Notes under the pieces: model-generated | What the model was told of the DNA's origin: nothing | The model's database searches: none | The model's input: the letters and a program-made list of their open reading frames with translations, nothing else | Program-made: the position numbers and the translations under genes | Part shown: positions 39,473 to 49,466 of the stretch, one piece after another | Numbering within the stretch: position 1 is the first letter of the stretch | How the letters are laid out: each line of letters begins with the position of its first letter | Source: Stentor coeruleus | Lineage: Eukaryota > Ciliophora > Heterotrichea > Heterotrichida > Stentoridae | Assembly: GCA_001970955.1 (NCBI GenBank) | Contig: MPUH01000006.1 | Span: forward strand, 1 to 64,000 | Direction of reading: 5' to 3' | DNA length: 64,000 bases

Positions 39473-41209
39473 TTATTTATTATCCCTCCTAATAATAGCC
39501 CATTTATTATTGCTATAAGAAAATACTATTCCTGCCGTACAAACTGCATATACCGTCCCCATGCTAACAACAGCCGGGTCACAAAACATTGTTGAGTCCT
39601 CATCAATATCATCTGGCAAATTATCCTGATTATGAAAATCCTCTCCATCAAACAAATAACAATCTGGAACATCACAATTCTGAGGGTCTTTTCCACCAAA
39701 ACACAATATTTTTTGCCCAACATTAGCAGAACATAATCCATAAACTGAACAAGGATATTCAAATTCCATAACCTCCCACTTTTCTTCATATAAATTCAAT
39801 GCTTGTACTAGAAAATACATATCCTGTTCCCCTTTTCCAGCAAAAGCATAAAGTTTATTCCCTAATACACTAACTCCAGGTAGAAACACACTATATTCCA
39901 TAGATGGTAAAGGACTCCATATATCATGTCCAGGTAAATATTTTTGACACCAATTAGCATATTTATCATTTGCCATAGAATTCCCAGCAATTGCATATAC
40001 CAAACTATTAACAACAACCATCCTTAAACCAAACTGTTTATGTGGTAAATCAGCTGTATTATTCGAAGACCCAACCTTTGGATTAAAAGTCCAAGTCCTA
40101 TTTGTAGGCCCAGAGTCCTCAGATACCCCACCAGCAAACATAAGTTTCCCATCTTCTAATAAACACATCCCAGTATATTCAAAAGTATATTTAAAACTAC
40201 TAGGTTGTGTTGTCCTTTGTGTTGAAAACGTTAAATTATATTCAACAATTTCACAATCAGCAGGAATATATCTATACAAATACGTCCTTAAAGTTTGATA
40301 CATATCAGGTTCAACATTATTTGAATTCTGTATAGACAATTCACAATCTAAATAACTCCATTCTTTCTTTGATAAATTGTATATGAAAAGTATATCATCT
40401 TCTGAGTATATAAAAACTTGACCATTATGATAAACTGGAGATTCTATAAACCTAAGTTGTCCGGTTACTGGAAGACTTGTACAGCTTTCAAATGTAGAGT
40501 TGTTATAAATATAAGTACTACGAGATTCAACATCACCTATATTATCACAAGGATCATGGCCACCAATTATTATAATCTGATCTGAGTCTATAACACAACA
40601 TGCAGGAAGTCCTTGAAAAATAGGGGTTTCTATATAACTACGACGCCAACTAGCTTCATTGGTATTAAAAATCAACATTGATTTAAAATGACTTGGGTTT
40701 TCTGGATAGTTTAAATAACCACCTAAAGCATAAATATCATTTCCTTGTAAATAGCTTCCAAATAGTGTTAGATTTAAAGGCATTGATGATAACTCACTCC
40801 ATTGTCTGTTTGTAAGATTGTATGATAAAGGAGGAGCTGGTTTTTCTTGACCTGATGATTCGATTATTAATGAGCCAAGAACATAAAGAATACCTTCATT
40901 GTAGATTGCATTGCCATATGATAAAGGCATTGGTGGGGAGATTAGTTGTTCATAGGTTTTGGTTAAGAGATTAAGAAGTAGAAAACGTTCACCATTATCT
41001 AAACCACCTATGCATATGTATCTAACTTGATCTATCTTACGAAATACGCTTGCGGTTTGGAAGTTTAGAGCGCCTAGGATTGGGATTTCTTTCAGTGCCT
41101 TGTCTGTAAGCCGGCAAGTTAAAAGACTGTTAGAATTTACTTTCGGCTTGTAATACATGTTCTGTGCCTTGACTGATACTTTTTTTTCTTTCGAAATACA
41201 CTTACCCAT
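39473..41209 (-). CDS. Kelch-repeat protein, probably N-myristoylated
   Basis: A 578-residue protein starting MGKCISKEKK, a good N-myristoylation site with Cys4 available for palmitoylation. The rest is a series of about ten Kelch-type blades (NEGILYVLGSLI, GNDIYALGGYLNYPE, DQIIIIGGHDPCD, DGKLMFAGGVSEDSG, LGNKLYAFAGKGEQD, QKILCFGGKDPQ). Kelch propellers are protein-binding scaffolds. The lack of BTB or F-box domains leaves the partner unknown; membrane anchoring is inferred. Its ATG lies only 22 bp from the divergent PDK1-like ATG. Confidence 0.8.
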   Translation of the reverse strand: MGKCISKEKKVSVKAQNMYYKPKVNSNSLLTCRLTDKALKEIPILGALNFQTASVFRKIDQVRYICIGGLDNGERFLLLNLLTKTYEQLISPPMPLSYGNAIYNEGILYVLGSLIIESSGQEKPAPPLSYNLTNRQWSELSSMPLNLTLFGSYLQGNDIYALGGYLNYPENPSHFKSMLIFNTNEASWRRSYIETPIFQGLPACCVIDSDQIIIIGGHDPCDNIGDVESRSTYIYNNSTFESCTSLPVTGQLRFIESPVYHNGQVFIYSEDDILFIYNLSKKEWSYLDCELSIQNSNNVEPDMYQTLRTYLYRYIPADCEIVEYNLTFSTQRTTQPSSFKYTFEYTGMCLLEDGKLMFAGGVSEDSGPTNRTWTFNPKVGSSNNTADLPHKQFGLRMVVVNSLVYAIAGNSMANDKYANWCQKYLPGHDIWSPLPSMEYSVFLPGVSVLGNKLYAFAGKGEQDMYFLVQALNLYEEKWEVMEFEYPCSVYGLCSANVGQKILCFGGKDPQNCDVPDCYLFDGEDFHNQDNLPDDIDEDSTMFCDPAVVSMGTVYAVCTAGIVFSYSNNKWAIIRRDNK

Positions 41210-41231
41210 ACCAGATAATCTTACTTATAAA
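41210..41231. promoter_or_regulatory. 22-bp divergent intergenic region (shared promoter at most partly here)
   Basis: The two ATGs (41209 minus, 41232 plus) are separated by 22 bp containing ACTTATAAA. Any bidirectional promoter must overlap one or both coding regions, or the leaders must be almost absent. Confidence 0.5.
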
Positions 41232-42536
41232 ATGGTTGAAGCTAAAAGGCTTGGAAGGGAAGACTTCACATTCACAACCATAATTGGACAAGGTGCTTAT
41301 GGCCGTGTTGCCAAAGTCAAGAAAAACGACACAGGAGAACTTTTTGCCATAAAAATCGTCGAAAAATCTCATCTACAGCGGGTAGATCCTATATAGGAAG
41401 GCAAAACCTCCCAAGCATTGATCGAAAAAAATATTCTAGCTAAACTTCGCAATCATCCAGGAACTGTTCGGTTGTTTTATACTTTTCAAGACCCAGAAAA
41501 ACTTTATTATGTCCTTGAATATTGTCCTCATGGAGATTTTTTGTCTTTAATCAACAGTTTTACTTCAGGGATGCCTTTGCATTTAATAAGCTTTTATACA
41601 GCTGAAATCGTCCATATTCTTGAACTTATGTTTAAGGTGGGTGTTGTGCATAGGGACTTGAAGCCTGAAAATTTGTTGATTTCTGATGAATATCACTTGA
41701 GGTTGTCTGACTTTGGTACTGCTAAAGATTTGAATAACCCTTCAACAAGAGCAAGAGGACATACGTTTGTTGGAACTGCAGAGTGAGTTTTTATTAGGTA
41801 TGTATCACCAGAAGTACTTAGTGATCAAGAAGCTGGGATTGGCGTTGATCTATGGGCATTGGGATGTGTTGTATACCAGATGCTAGTAGGCCGCCCTCCT
41901 TTTCAAGGTATGAGCCAGTATTTAATTTTTGAGCAGATAAGACAGTGTGCAATAAGCTTTCCCGATGGAACTGACAATGTAGGTCAGGACTTTGTAAGAA
42001 AGCTTCTTGTTGCAGACCCTCAAAGAAGACTAGGCGCAGGGGAAATCGGTTCAGACAACGATTTAGCCGCTTTAAAATGTCACCCCTTTATCTCCAGCTT
42101 TGACATAGAAAACATCCTCGATATTCCTGTTCCCTACAGCAACTGGCCTAAAAAAGATGAAAAAAAGTCTAGCGCCGAAGATGAAGAAGAAAATGACGAC
42201 ATCGAAATCGGTCTTCTCAACAGTAAAAAAGAAGAAATCAAAATTTCAGAGCCAAAAATCCTCCTTTCCGGTATTATAAAAAAAAAATGTGGATGGTTTT
42301 TCAAAAAACGCTATCTCGTTGTGTCAAATGAACCTAGAATCTATTATACCGATACTAGTAGTAGTACTAATATAAGAGAAATTATTTTATCAAAAGATCT
42401 TAAAGCCGAACTCAAAGCTGGTAACGATTTTATCATAAACAACCCACAACGAAGTTATTATTTCAGAGAGCTTATAAGCAATCCTCAACGTTGGGTAGAA
42501 GGCATAAACAAAGTTATTAAGGACCATTTCTTGTAG
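41232..42536 (+). CDS. PDK1-like AGC protein kinase with PH domain
   Basis: Three exons (41232-41381, 41397-41782, 41798-42536) give 424 residues. The kinase domain (about 10-275) has IGQGAYGRV, AIKIVEK, VVHRDLKPEN, LSDFGTAKD and GTAEYVSPEVL, all intact. The GTAEYVSPE activation segment and the C-terminal PH-like domain (about 315-424, LSGIIKKKCGWFFKKRYLVV) point to 3-phosphoinositide-dependent kinase 1. PDK1 phosphorylates the activation loop of other AGC kinases downstream of PI3K. An acidic linker (SSAEDEEENDD) precedes the PH domain. The chosen ATG gives MVEAKRLGREDF; longer frames run into the Kelch gene. Confidence 0.88.
41382..41396 (+). other. 15-nt spliceosomal intron
   Basis: GTAGATCCTATATAG, with A at position 10 and an in-frame TAG. 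It lies in the alpha-C region; the join gives HLQREGKTSQALIEK. Confidence 0.9.
41783..41797 (+). other. 15-nt spliceosomal intron
   Basis: GTGAGTTTTTATTAG, with A at position 11 and an in-frame TGA. It splits the activation segment exactly at GTAE/YVSPE, a motif known well enough to prove the join. Confidence 0.95.
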
Positions 42537-42561
42537 GAACCTTTATAGTTTATATCTTTAA

Positions 42562-44877
42562 ATGGATTCACCAGTTACAATTTATGTCAAACTGAAAACT
42601 GATGAAAAGTCTGATGTGATTTCAATATCAAGAGATCAAGGTGAGATAAGTTTTCAAGACTCTAAATCCCATACTTATAACTTTGCTAGGGTATTTCCAG
42701 GTAATATTCTAATAACTGAGATATTTGATGTGACAACTAAACCTTTAGTAAATCTTGTTAAAGGGGGAATAAATACTGTTGTTTTAGCTTTTGGTCATAA
42801 AAATACTGGAAAAAAAGAAATAATTTTTGGTGAAGATGATGTTGGATTGTATCATTTGACTATTGATAGTTTGTTGGATTTTGCTGAAGAAATGGAAAAT
42901 ACTAAAGAAGTTGCAGTGAATGTTTCGGTTATTGAACTTTATAATGATATGGTTCATGATTTAGCTTATGGGGTGAATAATCCTAATGGTTTTGAAGTTT
43001 TTGAAAAAAATGTGGAGATTAGGGAGCATTTAGGAAAACCTATTATAAGTGATGCGACTATGATTGAAGTGAGGAATTCATTAGAAGCGGCAAATGTGCT
43101 TAAAGATTCATTAGCTTTTAGGAAAAGTTATGAAGTAAAAGGAATGGAGTATTCAGATCGGGCACATACATTTATATTGATATATTTGAAACAAAGGATG
43201 AAAGGGTCGACTTGGAACCAAGCTACATCGAGCACTTTGGTTTTAGGAAGTTTAGGAGCTTGTGAAAGGCCAAAAATTAAAAATGGAAAGGAATATTATG
43301 AACAACCATTACTTTCTAAGAGTTTTGGTGCTTTAAGTAAAGTATTAGCAAATATTAAATCCCCAAAATTGCCTTGGAGAGATCATCCTTTAACTAAAAT
43401 TATTAAAATCGGCCTTGCTGATGCTCCAAAACTTGCTATTATTGTTGGTATAAATCCTCATAAATCATGTACACAAGATTCTATTCATGCATTAAGCTTC
43501 ATTGAAAAATGTAGGCCAAATCAAAGCAATAATTTAATAAGTAAACTTACAGATGAAGAAATTAATATGCAAATACAAAAACTTCAAGAAGAAAAAGTTG
43601 AACTTAAAAACAAACTACGGAAAATTATTATACATCAAGAAAATCAATTAAAGAAACTTTGTGATGTTATGGGGATAACAGAAGATATTGAAGGAATTCT
43701 TAATGAAAGCAACTCACAGGAACTAGAAAAAATACAAGCGAGAAAAGACTCAGTACAAAAAGTAGAAAAACAGGTTAAACGTAATCAAGAGCTACAGAAA
43801 CGTTTTGAAGAAAATAAAGTTATGCTTGATAAGATTAAGAAATTGGAATATTTGAACCAAGAACAACATTTGAAGAAAATTATTGATTTAAAGGAACATT
43901 TGCAAAGATTAAAAGATGAGCTTTTGACTATTAAATTTAATTCTAAATATTATGAGCAAGAAAAAGTTGATGCTCAATCTGATGAACTGGCTAAAATGGT
44001 TGAGAACTCAAAAACACTTATTAACGAGAAAAGAATTATAGTTGAAAAACTTCCTCAAACTTTAAACCCATTACCTAAACCTATTAACCCAGAAGAACTG
44101 AAATCTCAAGGTAAACAAGAAATCATAGAAATCTATAGAAAGAGATTCGCTGACCAAGTAAGAATACATAATGAAGAAACCCGAGTGGCCATACAAAAAA
44201 AAGACCAAAGTGTATCTGAGAAACAGAAAATCATAACTAATATGATGAAAAACTTCCAGAAAACTCGTCAAGAGAAAAAAAACAAAATAAAATCCTTATG
44301 TAAAGAAATGACTAGCCTTTACGACCTAGTTCAAGCCCAAAAAAAACTACTAACATCAATCCAAGCTGGAAGATTCAATCAAAATTTAAAACCTGTTAAT
44401 ATCCCTCCTGACCGTATCCCAGAAATGCCAACAGAAAGTTCATATGAAGAGTTATTCAAAATAATAAAAAATGATAAAAGAAACTCTCATTTATCTGTTA
44501 AAGAAAAAGACTTTGATAAAGGAAAATCTTCTAAAGTGAATTTTTCAGAATCTTATATTGAGCCTAGTACGTTAAAAGATGAAGATCTTATTGAATTGAT
44601 ATCAAATTGTAAAGATGCGATAAAGAAATCTGAAGAAGAATTTAAAGCATCTGAAATAAAACATAACAATTTATCAGTTAAAATAAATGAACAAAATGAA
44701 ATTATAAAGAATTTGAAAACTGACTGCGAGTTGTATAAGGATTTGTATAAAAAAGAACAGAAACAAAGAAATGAAAGCAAGTTTCTGATTGAGAGTCAGA
44801 GAAAAATCATTGATATCATACCTTTGAAGTCACCTAAAAGACCTAGTTCTCATTATGCTTATAGATCAAAGAAATAA
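42562..44877 (+). CDS. Degenerate kinesin-like protein (probable non-motile motor) with coiled coil
   Basis: A 771-residue protein. Residues about 1-330 follow the kinesin motor fold in order: VFPGNILITEIFDVTTKPLV, NTVVLAFGHKNTGKKEIIFG, VIELYNDMVHDLA, LVLGSLGACERPK, and LPWRDHPLTKIIKIGLADAP then HALSFIEKCR. Key nucleotide residues are lost: the P-loop is GHKNTGKKE instead of GQTGSGKT, switch I SSRSH is replaced by EYSDRAH, and switch II DLAGSE by LGSLGACE. ATP hydrolysis is therefore unlikely. Coiled coils follow from about 335 to 480, then at 520-600 and 690-750. It starts 25 bp after the PDK1 stop on the same strand. Confidence 0.75.
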   Translation: MDSPVTIYVKLKTDEKSDVISISRDQGEISFQDSKSHTYNFARVFPGNILITEIFDVTTKPLVNLVKGGINTVVLAFGHKNTGKKEIIFGEDDVGLYHLTIDSLLDFAEEMENTKEVAVNVSVIELYNDMVHDLAYGVNNPNGFEVFEKNVEIREHLGKPIISDATMIEVRNSLEAANVLKDSLAFRKSYEVKGMEYSDRAHTFILIYLKQRMKGSTWNQATSSTLVLGSLGACERPKIKNGKEYYEQPLLSKSFGALSKVLANIKSPKLPWRDHPLTKIIKIGLADAPKLAIIVGINPHKSCTQDSIHALSFIEKCRPNQSNNLISKLTDEEINMQIQKLQEEKVELKNKLRKIIIHQENQLKKLCDVMGITEDIEGILNESNSQELEKIQARKDSVQKVEKQVKRNQELQKRFEENKVMLDKIKKLEYLNQEQHLKKIIDLKEHLQRLKDELLTIKFNSKYYEQEKVDAQSDELAKMVENSKTLINEKRIIVEKLPQTLNPLPKPINPEELKSQGKQEIIEIYRKRFADQVRIHNEETRVAIQKKDQSVSEKQKIITNMMKNFQKTRQEKKNKIKSLCKEMTSLYDLVQAQKKLLTSIQAGRFNQNLKPVNIPPDRIPEMPTESSYEELFKIIKNDKRNSHLSVKEKDFDKGKSSKVNFSESYIEPSTLKDEDLIELISNCKDAIKKSEEEFKASEIKHNNLSVKINEQNEIIKNLKTDCELYKDLYKKEQKQRNESKFLIESQRKIIDIIPLKSPKRPSSHYAYRSKK

Positions 44878-45223
44878 TATAATTCTTATTATAAGTTCTA
44901 TGAAGGGAAATTTTTTTACATGTATTTTATTGATTTAATATATGTTATACAAGTAAAGAATGAATAAAATAATGTTAGTGAAAATATTCTTGATAAAATT
45001 ATTGAGTTGTTGTGGTTTAGTTCTGTAGTTTTATTTAAAAAGTTTATATGTTTATATAAATCTTTATATTTTTATCCCACAAACTAACCTTGCTACAAAC
45101 TAGAAAAAAAGTGATTTCTAAAAAATCATACTCGAATCATATCTTTAATTCCAATCCTATAAAAAAAAACCCCAACCCACCAGATCATAAATCTCTAAAA
45201 AACATTTCACCCAACAAGTATAT
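44878..45223. other. Convergent intergenic region
   Basis: 346 bp between two 3' ends; G/T-rich to about 45060, then A/C-rich. Nothing else was recognised. Confidence 0.4.
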
Positions 45224-45556
45224 TTAATTACCCTGTGAAGATAAAATATTTTGTTTTTCCTTCTCTATGCAATCAACAAAGTTTCCATGAGCATTTTCAC
45301 AAGGATCATCTAATGAATAATACTCTCCAGTAAAAACATCTCTATGAGTTTTCTTCTCTTTTGGTAATGTCATACAAATTTGCACCCTGCACGCTAAAGG
45401 TTTGCATCTCAACTCAGCAATTTCATCAATCGTCAAATCAGGTCTTTTCTTATATTCCAGCATCTCAGGAGAGTCAACCATACATCTTTCATAATGTTTA
45501 TGAGCATCAGCTTTAAACCTTTCAGCTTCACTTTGCATAGGCCTATTTCTCGACAT
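45224..45556 (-). CDS. Twin Cx9C (CHCH-type) protein, probably mitochondrial intermembrane space
   Basis: A 110-residue protein with two Cx9C motifs: C51-x9-C61 (CKPLACRVQIC) and C86-x9-C96 (CENAHGNFVDC). An extra Cys56 sits in the first. This coiled-coil-helix pattern is oxidised by the MIA40 pathway in the intermembrane space; members help build respiratory complexes or MICOS. An N-terminal charged helix (about 10-25) precedes it. Which family member it is cannot be told. The gap between the two motifs is 24 residues, longer than in the smallest CHCH proteins. Confidence 0.7.
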   Translation of the reverse strand: MSRNRPMQSEAERFKADAHKHYERCMVDSPEMLEYKKRPDLTIDEIAELRCKPLACRVQICMTLPKEKKTHRDVFTGEYYSLDDPCENAHGNFVDCIEKEKQNILSSQGN

Positions 45557-45659
45557 TTATCAATCAAAATAACCCATACCCAAAGATTTTATATATAAAA
45601 TACCTATAAACATAATAAAAACCTGTATAAATACTCATGTAAATAACAACAGCTTATAA

Positions 45660-45740
45660 GACAGCATGGCCGAGTGGTTAAGGCGACAGACTTGAAATCT
45701 GTTGGGATTTCCCGCGCAGGTTCGAATCCTGCTGCTGTCG
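45660..45740 (+). tRNA. tRNA-Ser (anticodon TGA)
   Basis: An 81-nt gene. Acceptor GACAGCA (45660-45666) pairs with TGCTGTC (45733-45739), followed by discriminator G. The A box TGGCCGAGTGG and B box GGTTCGAATCC are perfect. The anticodon stem ACAGA/TCTGT encloses loop CTTGAAA, giving anticodon TGA, which reads UCA. A GGGATTTCCC long variable arm is typical of tRNA-Ser. There is no intron. TTTTT follows directly as a Pol III terminator. Confidence 0.97.
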
Positions 45741-45745
45741 TTTTT
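45741..45745 (+). terminator. Pol III terminator of tRNA-Ser
   Basis: Five T immediately after the discriminator base. Confidence 0.8.
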
Positions 45746-45907
45746 ATTAATTTCTATTTACCTTTTATTATAAAAATGCTGTAAAACACAAAGATTTGAT
45801 TATCCTTACTATTGAAAAACCTTCATAATATACCTTCTAATTATTATAAAAATCCATATATGTTTGATATTGATAAACTATAGTAAATATGGGCTAATCA
45901 AATTTTG

Positions 45908-47059
45908 ATGATTGGATTTTATGTTGAGAATATAAATATTATAAAATACATGGGACTTTATTTGAAAATCAAAGCTATAACTTGGGTACGAGACTCTCAT
46001 GGGCTTTTTGACTATGATTCTTCTAATACTATACAAGAAGTTATAAAAGTTGTTGAATCTGGGGATATTGTTAGGAAAGGTACTGAGATTTCGTTCTATA
46101 ATGAAAGCTTTTCATCATCTGAAGGGGTAATTTTGAATATAAACGAGAAGTTTAATGAGTTTGTTTTGAACATGATGAAAGATGAACCTGCTGGTCTAGT
46201 GATAAGGGAACTTAAGTCTTCACAAAATAAAGGGTTTCGTTTAGCAGCTGGGGATAGGTTGAAGATTGGTAAGGTGGTTATGAATATTCTTGAAACTCAT
46301 GAGACTATAAAAGTTATGAAGCAGGATTATGATGAATGTGAAGGTAGTAATCTTGAAGATATCTGTTGTCGTATCTGTTTTAGGACTCATACTAATAAAA
46401 TAGACCCTTTACTTTCATTATGTGATTGTTTAGGAAGTTTAGCTCTTACGCATTTTTTCTGTTTGCAAAAATGGGTTATATCTAAATGCATTAAAAAACT
46501 CAATTCACACACTTTGACGTATTGTTGGAAAACTATTGATTGTGAGATATGTAAAAAACCAATTCCTTTAAAATTCGCATATGAAGGATTTGATTATAGT
46601 CTTATTGATATTCCTAGACCACAAGGGCTATATATGATACTTGAAGATACTAGAAATGATAAATTTAAACATATAATTCATGTATTAACACCTGATATAG
46701 CCCCTTTAAGTCTTGGAAGAAGTTCAGAATGTGACTTGAAAATAAATGATATTTCAGTAAGTAGATCCCATGCTACAATTGAAGTTTTTAATAACAAGTT
46801 TTATATAAAAGATAACTTTTCCAAATTTGGGACACTTATTTTGGTTAATAAACCTGTGAATTTAAGGGCTAATGATAATTTGGCTATTCAAATTAGTAGG
46901 ACAGTTTTATATGTTTCTGTCAAGAAAAAAAGCACTTTTTGTGAATGCTTGAAATGCTGTAAAAATAGAGTTGCCCAAGAACCTATACTTAGGAGGAGAA
47001 CGGAAATACCTTGGGAAGAGCAAAGCTTGCAGTCCCCACATAGTCAATTTGATAATTAA
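45908..47059 (+). CDS. RING-CH (RINGv) and FHA domain protein
   Basis: A 383-residue protein. A C4HC3 RING-CH lies at about 148-220: CCRICF, LCDCLGSLALTHFFCLQKW and CEICKKPI. An FHA domain follows at about 255-335 (SLGRSSECDLKINDISVSRS, HATIEVFNNKFYIKDNFSKF, GTLILVN); FHA domains bind phosphothreonine. The first 130 residues may be a degenerate second FHA-like fold (AGDRLKIGKVVMNIL). RING-CH domains act as E3 ligases, so the protein could ubiquitinate phosphorylated targets. A second ATG 14 codons in (MGLYLK) could be the true start. Confidence 0.75.
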   Translation: MIGFYVENINIIKYMGLYLKIKAITWVRDSHGLFDYDSSNTIQEVIKVVESGDIVRKGTEISFYNESFSSSEGVILNINEKFNEFVLNMMKDEPAGLVIRELKSSQNKGFRLAAGDRLKIGKVVMNILETHETIKVMKQDYDECEGSNLEDICCRICFRTHTNKIDPLLSLCDCLGSLALTHFFCLQKWVISKCIKKLNSHTLTYCWKTIDCEICKKPIPLKFAYEGFDYSLIDIPRPQGLYMILEDTRNDKFKHIIHVLTPDIAPLSLGRSSECDLKINDISVSRSHATIEVFNNKFYIKDNFSKFGTLILVNKPVNLRANDNLAIQISRTVLYVSVKKKSTFCECLKCCKNRVAQEPILRRRTEIPWEEQSLQSPHSQFDN

Positions 47060-47653
47060 ATTTAATTGATGTGTTATTTTTATCATGGATTAATATAATG
47101 TTATATGAAATTATAAGAAAAAGTTTTATAGATAAATGCTAAGATTTGAAGTAAAAATGTGTTGTAGTTGGTTTTGATATTGAGAATTATTTGAGGGTTT
47201 TTAAGGTAGGTTTAGTATTTGGTTATTATAAAATTACAAATAGAATCAATATCAAAAACAGTTACTTCTAATTAGAAATGATTTTTTATATAAACTATAA
47301 TTCTCAGCTAACTCATATCCTACTATTTATAAATTCTCTATAATCGCATAAAACATTTGCTATTTAATCATAAAAACCAACCCAATAAAACTACTCTTCA
47401 CTCCATTATCCTAATAAAATCCTAATCCACTCATGCCCATCTTATCATCATCAACTAATCTCTATAAATCCTAAATTTCTAAAACCTAATACCCTCATTT
47501 CCTTCTTTCATACCTCAACCTAAACTCTAAAAAAAAAAACCTTAAATCAAGTATAAAACATCCCCAAATTCTAAATCCACACATTACATTTCATAATTCC
47601 ATAAGCCCGTTATTATTCCAAAAACCATAATAAATTTTAAAATAATTTCCAAC
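47060..47653. other. Intergenic region with sharp strand-skew switch
   Basis: 594 bp between two plus-strand genes. The left 170 bp is G/T-rich (GTAGTTGGTTTTGATATTGAG) and the right 370 bp is A/C-rich with almost no G. The switch lies near 47240. No frame or RNA was recognised. Confidence 0.5.
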
Positions 47654-48478
47654 ATGTCATCTTCAAACACAGATTCTTTTGATGAAGGAGAAGCTAGTTC
47701 ACTCTCTTACTACAGCACCCAAGATCTCTCCCACGTCCAAACTAAACAAGAAATCTTATCCTGTATAAATTTTCTATTCAAAATCTTATACCCCGATAGC
47801 ATCAATATATTTTCTAAAGATATCGTCAATAAAAACCTTCCCTCATTAGTCCAAACTGCTTTATCTCTTTCAGAAAACACTCATGAACTTGTTACTATAG
47901 GTAAAACTCAGAAACCTTTTTCTTTATCTTTAAAAACTAATATAAAAATCAGTGAAGAAATCAATGTTTCACTGATGCCGAAAAATGTTGTAAAAGACGT
48001 ACTTGGGAAACTGTTAAGATGTGAGAAAAAAGGTGTTTATTTAAGTTCTCAAGAGTCTAAATCGTTGATATCTTTGATACTTGGAGGTCTTAGGGACTGT
48101 TCTGTTACTGAAATGCTGAGAAATGAGAAAGTGTTGAAGAAGAAAATTAAAAACAAGATTAAAAGCGCTGAAAACCTTAAAAAACAGAATGAAGAGCTTG
48201 GGTTGTTTATAGAAAAAGAACTTGGGGAGAAAAAAATGTTAGAAAATGAGTGATTTTTATATAGGGCTGAGTCTTATAAAAAGCAAATTGCCCATCTTGA
48301 AGGGCTTATTGACACAGCTAAGAAATCGTATATGGCAAGACAAGCTAAAGCTAGTCAGATTCATAGGGAGTTGTTACAGACGAGGATTAGGTTAAAGCAT
48401 TACTTAGCCTTATCAGGAGGGGATATGGATTTGCAAATCAAACCTTCTAAACTTCCTGAGGACCGATTGCAAATCTGA
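47654..48478 (+). CDS. Coiled-coil protein with one intron, unrecognised
   Basis: Two exons (47654-48249 and 48265-48478) give 269 residues. The N-terminus is Ser-rich and acidic (SNTDSFDEGEASSLSYYS). A helical domain lies at about 30-150. A coiled coil runs from about 165 to 245 across the intron (KKQNEELGLFIEKELGEKK, AESYKKQIAHLEGLIDTAK). The end carries SGGDMDLQIKPSKLPEDRL. Splicing of the 15-nt intron is needed to keep the coiled coil intact. Family unknown; centrosomal or cytoskeletal roles are common for such architecture but unproven here. Confidence 0.7.
48250..48264 (+). other. 15-nt spliceosomal intron
   Basis: GTGATTTTTATATAG, with A at position 10 and an in-frame TGA. The join gives ENEAESYKK. 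Confidence 0.88.
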
Positions 48479-48695
48479 AATTTTCCATACTTTTCAATAT
48501 ATGATATTAAACTTGGAATTCTGCTGATGGACTTTTCAGTTAATTTTAGCTAATTTTATTGTAAAATATGATATAATTATATATTTAAGTAACATATTAT
48601 ATAAATAATAGGTTTTTATACCTAAAACTATAATAAAGGTTTTGGGGTATTGATAATATATACAGATAATATATAAAAAATATCTAGGGAAATAG

Positions 48696-49466
48696 CTAGT
48701 TTTTAAGCTTAGCTTGATTGGCTACAGCTTCAATTTTAGCCTTGAGCTCCTTCTCGTCCATCAAGTAATAATGCTTTGTTGATTTAAGATTCTCATCTAA
48801 ATGATAAACCAAAGGTACTCCAGTAGGTATGTTCAAACCTACAATATCTTTATCGCTAATATTATCCAAATGCTTAATAAGCCCTCTTAATGAATTCCCA
48901 TGAGCGACAACAAGAACTTGTTTATTTCTCAAAATATCTGCTGCAATATGATCATACCAAAAAGGCAAAACTCTCCCAACACAGTCCTTTAAACATTCAG
49001 TTCTAGGTAAAATATCTCTAGGCACATGGGCATATCTAGGATCATTACTTGGACATCTTCGGTCATTTAGTTCTAATTCAGGTGGAGGAATATCATAAGA
49101 CCTTCTCCATATATGAACTTTTTCATCACCATGCTTAGCTGCTGTTTCAGCTTTGTTTAAACCTTGTAAAGCCCCATAATGTCTTTCATTTAATCTCCAA
49201 TGTTTGACAACAGGTAGACTTTCTTGTTTAAGTTCAGTAAGTATTAAATTCATAGTATTAATAGCTCTCTTAAGCATTGATGTATAGACTATATCAAATT
49301 GAAACTCTTTTTGTAATAATGCTTTACCACCAAATCTAGCTTCATCTTCACCTTTTGAGGTTAGAGGGACATCGGTCCACCCAGTAAATCGATTTTCTTT
49401 GTTCCAACTTGATTCACCATGACGAACTAGGACTAGTTTGTAGAATCTTTTAAGGTTGTTCAACAT
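48696..49466 (-). CDS. 2,3-bisphosphoglycerate-dependent phosphoglycerate mutase
   Basis: A 256-residue protein of the usual length. The catalytic phospho-His lies in [18 protein letters not shown] and the second His in [17 protein letters not shown]. Other family landmarks are [28 protein letters not shown] and [15 protein letters not shown]. The enzyme interconverts 3- and 2-phosphoglycerate in glycolysis and gluconeogenesis in the cytosol. There is no targeting signal and no intron. The start is the first ATG after an AT-rich leader. Confidence 0.95.
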   Translation of the reverse strand: MLNNLKRFYKLVLVRHGESSWNKENRFTGWTDVPLTSKGEDEARFGGKALLQKEFQFDIVYTSMLKRAINTMNLILTELKQESLPVVKHWRLNERHYGALQGLNKAETAAKHGDEKVHIWRRSYDIPPPELELNDRRCPSNDPRYAHVPRDILPRTECLKDCVGRVLPFWYDHIAADILRNKQVLVVAHGNSLRGLIKHLDNISDKDIVGLNIPTGVPLVYHLDENLKSTKHYYLMDEKELKAKIEAVANQAKLKN

